This document shows, piece by piece, positions 1-5,069 of a DNA stretch of 5,585 nucleotides. The DNA is from Microcaldota archaeon (GTDB lineage: Archaea; Micrarchaeota; Micrarchaeia; Micrarchaeales; CABMGC01), in NCBI GenBank assembly GCA_030040265.1, contig JASHUB010000067.1, positions 1 to 5,585 on the forward strand, in the 5' to 3' direction. The translations under genes and the position numbers were made by a program. Positions within the stretch are counted from its first letter, which is position 1; every line of letters begins with the position of its first letter. The notes under the pieces are model-generated. The model was not told the DNA's origin. It saw nothing but the letters and a program-made list of their open reading frames with translations, and did not search any database.

Positions 1-1
1 A

Positions 2-478
2 CCGAAGAAACTTCGTGAAGTATGGAACATTTACAGAACCGCAGACTTTCCTGGCAATCTGGTTGGGATACCTGAGGGAATTGACAGAACCCTCACCATA
101 CTTTCGAAGAGATACAAGCTCGCCATAGTGACAAACGCCATCAGGAAAGGCGTGGATGATCTCTTTTTGATAAAGGATCTTAGGAAGTACTTCCCGATCG
201 TTGTCACGCAGGACTACTTTTCCAGACCGAAGCCGCATCCCGACCCGCTCTTGGCAGCGCTTAAGAAGTTGAAGGTCAAACCAGGAGAGGCGATTTATGT
301 AGGAGATAGAGAGATAGACATGCTGGCCTCAAAAGCCGCCCATATGTCGTTCATCGGCTACGACGAGCTCTCAAGAGTAAAGTTCGCCAGGAAGACCGTA
401 GTTGCACATTCCTTCCCAGATATTCTAAAGAAGATCGGGCTCTTTGCCAATCAGGCAAGGTCCAGAAGTACGGGGTAG
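2..478 (+). CDS. HAD-superfamily phosphatase (phosphoglycolate phosphatase-like), 5' truncated
   Basis: The reading frame is open from the left edge (frame beginning at base 2) to a TAG at 476-478, giving 158 residues of a gene whose start lies outside the window. Three HAD landmarks are visible. The motif II strand is LAIVTNA, with its Thr/Ser position. The motif III lysine is in RPKPHPDP. The motif IV acidic pair is in YVGDREIDM, followed by a Lys/Ala-rich helix. The KPxPDP plus VGDxxxDM pattern is typical of haloacid dehalogenase subfamily IA enzymes such as phosphoglycolate phosphatase and pyrophosphatase-like proteins. The motif I aspartate (DxDGT) and most of the cap domain must lie upstream. 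A GTG at 128 is in frame but falls inside the motif II strand, so it is not a plausible start. The substrate cannot be told. The gene converges on the EEP-fold gene and overlaps its 3' end by 28 bp. The family call is firm; the specific function is open. Confidence 0.88.
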   Translation, partial: PKKLREVWNIYRTADFPGNLVGIPEGIDRTLTILSKRYKLAIVTNAIRKGVDDLFLIKDLRKYFPIVVTQDYFSRPKPHPDPLLAALKKLKVKPGEAIYVGDREIDMLASKAAHMSFIGYDELSRVKFARKTVVAHSFPDILKKIGLFANQARSRSTG

Positions 479-1224
479 TGATCCGATATGCGGTCCGTCA
501 ATCTGGTTCGGACTACCTGCGCCGATCTCACTCTCGATTTCAGATCCTTGGTGACAAAAGTGTAGTCAAGGCGCAACGGGACCGCATGATCAAAATCAGT
601 ATTGCTCTTCGTCGGCACCGACCTACCGGGCGACTTCCTCGATAGCCTTGCAGAATCGATGAGGCCGGCAGTCAGCAGCTCCCGTATGACATCTGTCCTT
701 AGCCCGTCTGTCCCGAACTTAGCGATGCCTGCTTTTCTTAGCCGCTTTAGTATGGGCTCTGGCTTGGCCGCGTCCGTTGGCGATATGGAGTTCATGTCTC
801 CTATCAGGATGGTTTTGCGCATCGCGCCGAGTGCACCAAGCAGGAAGGAGACGTCAACGAGGCGCCGGTCCTCATTCTGATAAGCGAGATGCGTCACCGC
901 AACACGGCAGCCTAGACCTTTCGCCTTTATTTCCGCGATTACGACTCCGTGCCACATCTTGCCTTGAAGGACCCGCGCTTTCCGCAGCGGCGTCTTGGAA
1001 AGAAGAGCAAGACTGGACCCGCTTGAAGATTTGAGGTAAGCACTGTACCGTATGCCGGTTTCTCTCTTGAACCTGCGAAGTTTGGTGAAGTCCTTGTAAT
1101 CCCAGCCATTAAGTTCGGATAGTCCGAGCACGTCCGGATCGGCCTTCTTTACAAAATTGATCAGGTTCCTGAATCTGGCGCTGTCCTTGCAGCCGTTGAA
1201 GACGTTGATATAGATTACTTTCAT
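451..1224 (-). CDS. Endonuclease/exonuclease/phosphatase (EEP) family protein
   Basis: This 257-residue protein has the order of motifs expected of the DNase I/exonuclease III/inositol phosphatase fold. There is an N-terminal strand with Asn7 (YINVFN) and the metal-binding Glu37 in GLSELNGW. Next come SLALLSKTPL near 71-80 and His112 in VTHLAY. The Asp143/Asn145 pair lies in IGDMNS, Asp220 in RLDYTFV, and the terminal Asp248-His249 pair in ISDHYPVLL. All the usual catalytic positions are therefore present and the enzyme is probably active as a metal-dependent phosphodiesterase or nuclease. I see no signal peptide or membrane segment, so it is likely cytoplasmic. The substrate (DNA, RNA or a small phosphoester) is unknown. 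The ATG lies one base after the TAG of the PPOX gene, suggesting coupled translation as the last gene of the oxoacid dehydrogenase operon. The upstream ribosome-binding sequence is weak, which fits coupling. The 3' end overlaps the convergent HAD gene. Confidence 0.9.
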   Translation of the reverse strand: MKVIYINVFNGCKDSARFRNLINFVKKADPDVLGLSELNGWDYKDFTKLRRFKRETGIRYSAYLKSSSGSSLALLSKTPLRKARVLQGKMWHGVVIAEIKAKGLGCRVAVTHLAYQNEDRRLVDVSFLLGALGAMRKTILIGDMNSISPTDAAKPEPILKRLRKAGIAKFGTDGLRTDVIRELLTAGLIDSARLSRKSPGRSVPTKSNTDFDHAVPLRLDYTFVTKDLKSRVRSAQVVRTRLTDRISDHYPVLLDLA

Positions 1225-1225
1225 G

Positions 1226-1702
1226 CTATCTCAGCCACACTTCCTGCCGTTCGTCTTCGCCCGGCACAGACGTCCTGTCGAACTTATAGAATCTGGACGG
1301 GGTTATCTTCGCTATCCTTCTAAGAGACGTGCCACCGAAGTTCTCAATGGTTGGGGCGTTCCTCCTTCCGGCGAACTTGGCCTTGAATATGTGATTCCAC
1401 TCTTTGGCGAGACTGTCGCCTTCGAGGATCTCGGCCTTGGCTTCTATCTGGACGCCGTCTATGTCGTCCTTCCGCGCCGTGGAGTCGAATATCGCCATGG
1501 AAACGTTCTTATTGATCGCTATGTTCTTCATGTGCCTCGAGTTCTTTGAGGAGAACATATAGAACACGTACTTTTCGTCGCAGCTATAGTTGAAAGGGGT
1601 CGCCCACGGAACGCCACTCCTATCGGATGTCGCGAGAGTTGCGAAGATGTTTTCTTTTATGATCTGCTTCGCTTTTGAGTTAGCGGTCTCTTGGCCCTCC
1701 AT
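1226..1702 (-). CDS. Pyridoxamine 5'-phosphate oxidase-related FMN-binding split-barrel protein
   Basis: This 158-residue protein fits the small PPOX-like flavin-binding split barrel in length and layout. An N-terminal helix (about 5-18) leads into FATLATSDRSGVPWATPF (20-37), the first strand pair typical of the fold. Then come VFYMFSSKNSRHMKNIAINK (46-65), the segment that in relatives helps bind the FMN phosphate, and VSMAIFD (67-73) and GVQIEAKAEIL (83-93), core barrel strands. The C-terminus FYKFDRTSVPGEDERQEV (138-155) resembles the closing strand and dimer-contact tail of the family. Members reduce or oxidise varied substrates with FMN or F420, or bind heme, and the sequence does not say which. 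True PdxH function is not supported by length alone. The ATG shares a base with the TGA of E2 (TGATG), with GGAG 8 nt upstream, so it is translated from the E2 message. A role tied to the dehydrogenase complex is inference from position only. Confidence 0.87.
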   Translation of the reverse strand: MEGQETANSKAKQIIKENIFATLATSDRSGVPWATPFNYSCDEKYVFYMFSSKNSRHMKNIAINKNVSMAIFDSTARKDDIDGVQIEAKAEILEGDSLAKEWNHIFKAKFAGRRNAPTIENFGGTSLRRIAKITPSRFYKFDRTSVPGEDERQEVWLR

Positions 1703-2922
1703 CAGAGCATCTCCAGGAAGTCCACGTCCTCCAGGTAGTTCTTGAAAGCGTTGCCTAGCTTGACGGCCTCTGCGCCGTCCACGACCCGGTGGTCGAACGT
1801 GATGGTGAACGGCATGACCTTGCCTATCCTCACCTTTCCGTCCTCTACGAACGGCCAGTCGCGTATGGACAGTATGCCTATTATGGCGACGTTCGGAGGG
1901 TTTATCATCGGCACGGCCAGGAAGCCTCCGCCAAGGCTGCCGATGTTTGTTATCGTTATGGTGCTGTCCTTCATCTCGTCCAGGCTTATCGTCTTGTTGG
2001 TGACCTTGTCGTGAAGGTCCTGCACCTCCTTTGCGAGCTTGGTTATGCTCTTCTTGTCAGCCTCCTTTATCACCACGACCTTGAGCCCGTCGGGAGCCTC
2101 TGCCGCAAGCCCTATGTTGTAGAAGTGCTTCACCAGTATCTCCTGCGCGTCCCTGTCGTAGCTGGCGTTGAAGTTCGGGTTCTCCTTCAGGGCCTGCACC
2201 AGAGCCTTTATCAGGAAAGGTAGGAACGTCAGGTGGATGTTCTGCTCTTTCTGCAGTTTCGGCTTCTCCTTGGCTACCAGAGCCCAGAGTTCTGTCGCAT
2301 CTATAAGGTCCATGTGGGTCGATCGTGGAATCTTCCAGGATTCCTCCATGTTCCTTGCGATCGCCCTCCTTGTCATCGACATCGGCACGCGCTCGACCCC
2401 CTCTACAGGCACCGAAGGCCTCGCTGTGGCTGCAGGAGCCTGTGCGGCCCCCTTCATCGAGTATGCCTTTAGGTCGCTCTCGAGTATCCTTCCATTCGGC
2501 CCCGAGCCTGAGACCGTCGATAGGTCAACGTTCATGTCGTGGGCCATCTTCCTTACAGCAGGTGTTGCGAGTATCTCTTTGGGTGCAGCCGCCTTTGCCA
2601 CAGGCGCTGGCGCTGGCATTGCGGTTGCAGCCTTTGCAGGCGCAGCCTGCGCTGGCATCGCCTTTCCTGGCTTGTAGCTCTTGAGCTCGTCCGCGGTGCC
2701 TATCGCCGCGAGCGAGTCGCCAAGATGCAGTATGGAGTTCGCCGGCAGGTTTATCCGTATTGTCCCCGATATCGGCGATGGCACCTCGACCACGGCCTTG
2801 TCGGTCTCGACCATGGCAACTGACTGGTCCTCCTTTACGGTATCGCCATCGTTGACCAGCCACTTCTGGATCTGTCCTTCGGTTATTCCCTCCCCGACAT
2901 CCACGAACTTTATCTCTTTCAA
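1702..2922 (-). CDS. pdhC: 2-oxoacid dehydrogenase complex E2, dihydrolipoyl acyltransferase
   Basis: This 406-residue protein has the full E2 architecture. A single N-terminal lipoyl domain (about 1-80) carries the lipoylated lysine at K42 in VETDKAVVEVPSP. A flexible Ala/Pro/Lys linker follows at about 84-115. A peripheral subunit-binding domain spans about 117-153 (ATPAVRKMA through GSGPNGRILESDL). A second short Ala/Pro linker leads to the catalytic acyltransferase domain (about 178-406). The catalytic motif FDHRVVDG at 376-383 supplies His378 and Asp382, and the TNIGSLGGGF region near 325-334 is the conserved glycine-rich loop. It transfers the acyl group from lipoamide to CoA. The start is TTG: reading upstream in frame there is no other start codon before a TAG at 2947-2949, and the protein would begin exactly at the usual lipoyl-domain edge. 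The gene follows E1 beta by 4 nt and overlaps the next gene by 1 nt. Substrate class (pyruvate or branched-chain 2-oxoacids) is not resolved, so the symbol is provisional. Confidence 0.96.
   Translation of the reverse strand: MKEIKFVDVGEGITEGQIQKWLVNDGDTVKEDQSVAMVETDKAVVEVPSPISGTIRINLPANSILHLGDSLAAIGTADELKSYKPGKAMPAQAAPAKAATAMPAPAPVAKAAAPKEILATPAVRKMAHDMNVDLSTVSGSGPNGRILESDLKAYSMKGAAQAPAATARPSVPVEGVERVPMSMTRRAIARNMEESWKIPRSTHMDLIDATELWALVAKEKPKLQKEQNIHLTFLPFLIKALVQALKENPNFNASYDRDAQEILVKHFYNIGLAAEAPDGLKVVVIKEADKKSITKLAKEVQDLHDKVTNKTISLDEMKDSTITITNIGSLGGGFLAVPMINPPNVAIIGILSIRDWPFVEDGKVRIGKVMPFTITFDHRVVDGAEAVKLGNAFKNYLEDVDFLEML
1711..1714 (-). promoter_or_regulatory. Ribosome-binding site for the PPOX-like gene within the E2 3' end
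   Basis: GGAG on the minus strand lies 8 nt before the ATG at 1702-1700, inside the last codons of E2. With the TGATG stop/start overlap this points to translation by re-initiation, by direct loading, or by both. Confidence 0.5.
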
Positions 2923-2926
2923 ATCA

Positions 2927-3892
2927 TCACTCTTGGAGTATCTTGTCTATCGCCTGCGATATCCTTGTCGCGTTAGGCACCCAGTATTTCTCGTATGCAG
3001 GGAACGGATACGGCAGGCTCGGCCCGGCGACCCGCATTATCGGCGCATCGAGCTCGAATATCGCCTTCTCCGCGACCCTTGCCGCCACTTCTGCACCGAC
3101 GCCGAAGCTCATCGACGCTTCGTGCACTATGAGAACCCTGCCTGTCTTCTTCGCGCTGGCTATTATCGTCGCCTCGTCTATCGGATTGATCGTCCTCAAG
3201 TCGATTATCTCAGCATCGGTCTTCTTCTTTGCGACAACGTCCTTCACCAGCGGCGCCATTGTCCCGTACGTGACTATGGTGAGCTGCGTTCCTTCCTGCA
3301 TCACGGCTGCCTTGCCTACAGGGACCTCGTACGCCTCGTCAGGTATGTTCTGCTTGAACAGCCGGTAGAGCTTCGTCGGCTCGAGGAATACGACGGGGTC
3401 GGTCATCCTCAACGCCTTTATCATGAGACCCTTCGCATCGTATGGGTTCGAGGGCTCTATCACTACGATCCCGCCCATGTGGGACCAGTATATCTCTGGG
3501 CTCTCCGAGTGGTGCTCAAGCGTCTTCACGCCGCCGCTCACAGGCGTCCTGATCATCAACGGAAGCGTCACATTGCCCCGTGTCCTTGTCCTGTACCTGG
3601 CCGCATGGTTGACCATCTGGGAGAAGCCGAGGAACATGAAGCCTGCGAACTGCATCTCCGCGACAGGATGCATGCCGCCGATCGCCATACCTATGGCGGC
3701 GCCTGCAATGCCGGATTCGGCAAGAGGGGAATCGAAGACCCTTCCATCTCCGTACTTGGCCTGCAGGCCATCGGTGACCCTGAACACTCCGCCGTCCTTG
3801 CCGACGTCCTCTCCGAAGACGACCAGCTTGTCGTTCTCTTTGAGCATGAGGTCAAGCGCGTTGTTGAGTGCCCCTACCATGTTTGTAAGCAT
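2927..3892 (-). CDS. pdhB: 2-oxoacid dehydrogenase E1 component, beta subunit
   Basis: This 321-residue protein matches the usual length of E1 beta. Characteristic segments are FGEDVGKDGGVFRVTDGL (26-43) and FDSPLAESGIAGAAIGMA (53-70). Glu59 of the second is the expected residue that contacts the aminopyrimidine of ThDP. QFAGFMFLGFSQMVNHAA (81-98) is the pyrimidine-domain core, and the GG...HHSES element (120-131) carries the histidine implicated in reductive acylation of the lipoyl group. The C-terminal half (about 190-321) is the transketolase C domain, with TIVTYGTMA and VLIVHEAS strands. It forms an alpha2beta2 heterotetramer with the product of the adjacent gene and binds the E2 subunit-binding domain. 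The ATG at 3892 lies 4 nt after the E1 alpha stop and 8 nt from a strong AGGAGGA ribosome-binding site formed by the last E1 alpha codons. Pyruvate or branched-chain 2-oxoacid specificity is not decided by what I can read, so the symbol is provisional. Confidence 0.96.
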   Translation of the reverse strand: MLTNMVGALNNALDLMLKENDKLVVFGEDVGKDGGVFRVTDGLQAKYGDGRVFDSPLAESGIAGAAIGMAIGGMHPVAEMQFAGFMFLGFSQMVNHAARYRTRTRGNVTLPLMIRTPVSGGVKTLEHHSESPEIYWSHMGGIVVIEPSNPYDAKGLMIKALRMTDPVVFLEPTKLYRLFKQNIPDEAYEVPVGKAAVMQEGTQLTIVTYGTMAPLVKDVVAKKKTDAEIIDLRTINPIDEATIIASAKKTGRVLIVHEASMSFGVGAEVAARVAEKAIFELDAPIMRVAGPSLPYPFPAYEKYWVPNATRISQAIDKILQE

Positions 3893-3896
3893 AGAT

Positions 3897-4970
3897 TCAT
3901 TCCTCCTGCCAGAAGTCAGCTTCCACCGCTGCGTCCATCTCCGCCTTCAGGACGTCCGGCATGAAGCTGTAGATGTTGGTGAACATGCTCTTCGGGTCTG
4001 GCTTGAACTTCTCGGCCTTGTCTACTGCAGCATCGACCTCTTCTTTGTTGTCATTTGCAAGCTGCTGCTCCTTCTTGTCGTCCCACACGCCCTTCTTCGT
4101 TAGATAGGTCTTCACTCTTGCTACGGGATCCTTCTTCTGCCACATGGCGACATCCGCATCCGACCTGTACTTGGTCGGGTCGTCGGCAGTCGTGTGCATC
4201 GACATTCTGTAAGTGACGCATTCTATGACTGTCGCGCCGCCCTTCGCATTGTTGATGGCGTCTGTGACGGCCTTGTAGACAGCAACAACGTCGTTGCCGT
4301 CCACCTGCACGCCTGGCAGTCCTGCGGCCACGGCCTTTTGGGCCAGTGTCTTTGCCGCCGTCTGCCTTGCCCTTGGCACGGATATCGCCCATTGGTTGTT
4401 CTCGATTATTATGACAAGCGGAAGCTTCCAGACACCAGCGAAGTTAATCCCTTCATAGAAGTCGCCTTCGGATGTTCCGCCGTCTCCTACAAAGCCCACC
4501 ACCGCCGCGTCTTTCTTCAGGTATTTCTGCGCGAACGCAATCCCCATCGCGTGCGGTATCTGTGTCGCGACCGGGACTATGTAGGGCATCCCACCCACCT
4601 CTTTTGGGATGATGCATCCCTCCTCGTACCCCTTCCAGTATAGGTAGAAGACGTCCAACGGCAGGCCGCGCGCTATGAAAACGCCGTGCTGCCTGAAGTT
4701 GGGCACGAATATGTCGTCCTTGCGCATCGCCATCGCGGTGCCGATCTGCGTTGCCTCCTGGCCCATTGACGGGCCGTACGTCTGCAACCTGCCCTGCCGC
4801 TGGAGGCTGAGCGCTTTCGCGTCAGCAGCCCTCGTGAGCGTCATCCATCTGTACATCTCGATTATCTTCTTGTCATCGAGGTCCTTCGGAAAAATCAGCG
4901 GGTCTATGTTGCCCTGCTCGTCCATCATCTGGCAGTAGTTGACGGACCCATCCCACGCCTTACTAAGCAA
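3897..4970 (-). CDS. pdhA: 2-oxoacid dehydrogenase E1 component, alpha subunit
   Basis: This 357-residue thiamine-diphosphate enzyme is the lead gene of the operon. It carries the ThDP-binding motif, starting at GDGGTSEGD (162-170) and ending at IIIENNQ (187-193), that is the GDG...NN pattern coordinating the Mg and diphosphate. It also has RQGRLQTYGPSMGQEA (58-73) and the loop RMSMHTTADDPTKYR (255-269), whose His259 corresponds to the conserved active-site loop histidine. With E1 beta it decarboxylates a 2-oxoacid and acylates the E2 lipoyl group. The longest frame begins at TTG 4970-4968, immediately preceded in frame by a TAA, with GGGTG 5 nt upstream. The alternative is an ATG pair at 4928 and 4925 (Met15/Met16), which lacks a clear ribosome-binding site. 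I favour TTG because the predicted transcript starts only about 27 nt upstream of it. Whether pyruvate or branched-chain substrates are used remains open, so the symbol is provisional. Confidence 0.95.
   Translation of the reverse strand: MLSKAWDGSVNYCQMMDEQGNIDPLIFPKDLDDKKIIEMYRWMTLTRAADAKALSLQRQGRLQTYGPSMGQEATQIGTAMAMRKDDIFVPNFRQHGVFIARGLPLDVFYLYWKGYEEGCIIPKEVGGMPYIVPVATQIPHAMGIAFAQKYLKKDAAVVGFVGDGGTSEGDFYEGINFAGVWKLPLVIIIENNQWAISVPRARQTAAKTLAQKAVAAGLPGVQVDGNDVVAVYKAVTDAINNAKGGATVIECVTYRMSMHTTADDPTKYRSDADVAMWQKKDPVARVKTYLTKKGVWDDKKEQQLANDNKEEVDAAVDKAEKFKPDPKSMFTNIYSFMPDVLKAEMDAAVEADFWQEE
3901..3907 (-). promoter_or_regulatory. Strong ribosome-binding site for E1 beta inside the E1 alpha 3' end
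   Basis: The minus strand reads AGGAGGA within the last codons of E1 alpha (Gln-Glu-Glu-stop), 8 nt before the ATG of E1 beta. It is the best ribosome-binding match in the window. Another ATG at 3900-3898 lies between it and the real start, but that one is in another frame and overlaps the E1 alpha stop. Confidence 0.75.
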
Positions 4971-4975
4971 TTATA

Positions 4976-4980
4976 CACCC
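4976..4980 (-). promoter_or_regulatory. Ribosome-binding site supporting the TTG start of E1 alpha
   Basis: On the minus strand GGGTG is followed by five bases (TATAA) and then TTG at 4970. The pentamer is a partial match to the archaeal GGAGGTGA consensus at normal spacing, whereas no such element precedes the ATG pair at 4928/4925. It is the main local reason for choosing TTG. Confidence 0.5.
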
Positions 4981-5019
4981 TGCCCCTGCCTGAACGAACG
5001 ATTAGCATACTCATGATAT

Positions 5020-5028
5020 CTATATAAA
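5020..5028 (+). promoter_or_regulatory. Possible TATA element for the divergent glycosyltransferase gene
   Basis: Read on the + strand, the same site is CTATATAAA, a weaker match to the archaeal box A. A start about 25 bp downstream would fall near 5051, leaving a short leader of roughly 18 nt before the ATG at 5070. No other convincing TATA-like element lies at a suitable distance, so one AT-rich site may serve both directions. Confidence 0.35.
5021..5028 (-). promoter_or_regulatory. Archaeal TATA box (box A) for the oxoacid dehydrogenase operon
   Basis: The minus strand reads TTTATATA, a full match to the archaeal box A consensus, in a 99-bp intergenic region. Transcription would be expected about 25-27 bp downstream, near 4998, leaving a leader of about 27 nt before the TTG of E1 alpha. 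No strong purine-rich BRE is obvious next to it (the flanking bases are ACAACA), so this is a prediction from motif and position. Confidence 0.6.
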
Positions 5029-5069
5029 TGTTGTATGGCTGTTATTTCCATTATCTGCTCGTGGTGAGT

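Larger units (their letters stand above)
451..4998 (-). other. Predicted five-gene operon: E1 alpha, E1 beta, E2, PPOX-like, EEP-like
   Basis: All five genes are on the minus strand with junctions of 4 nt, 4 nt, a 1-nt overlap (TGATG) and 1 nt (TAG C ATG). Nowhere inside is there room for a separate intergenic promoter. The only good TATA box lies upstream of E1 alpha. I saw no convincing oligo-T terminator just after the EEP stop at 451; the downstream sequence is the coding region of the convergent HAD gene. Confidence 0.8.
5004..5040. repeat. Imperfect inverted repeat flanking the TATA element
   Basis: AGCATAC (5004-5010) is mirrored by GTATGGCT (5033-5040), whose reverse complement AGCCATAC differs by one extra base. 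The arms bracket the TATA site with a 22-bp spacer. This would be a reasonable place for a regulator to bind, but arms this short can occur by chance. Confidence 0.25.

Noticed and set aside
128..478. GTG at 128 as the start of a short HAD-like protein
   Set aside because: The frame stays open to the window edge and residues before the GTG (for example the KLAI strand) belong to the same fold. Starting there would cut through motif II.
2610..2661. Short repeats considered as a possible CRISPR or regulatory repeat
   Set aside because: There are only two copies, inside coding sequence, and they are explained by repeated Ala-Met-Pro-Ala codons.
2168..2677. A 169-codon + strand frame rich in Ala and Gly that looks like a membrane segment
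   Set aside because: The hydrophobic stretch is the mirror of the Ala/Pro linker of E2, which gives Ala/Gly-rich peptides in opposite frames. The E2 frame has lipoyl, binding and catalytic motifs.
2681..3964. A 427-codon open frame on the + strand opposite E1 beta and the E2 5' end
   Set aside because: It lies antisense to two genes with full catalytic motifs, its translation is Arg/His/Leu-rich without a recognisable domain, and it crosses the junction of two real genes. It is a by-product of codon bias.
3423..4103. A 226-codon open frame on the + strand opposite E1 beta and E1 alpha
   Set aside because: It is antisense to conserved E1 sequence, has no recognisable domain, and its start lies inside the E1 beta coding region with no promoter or spacing that would suggest a gene.
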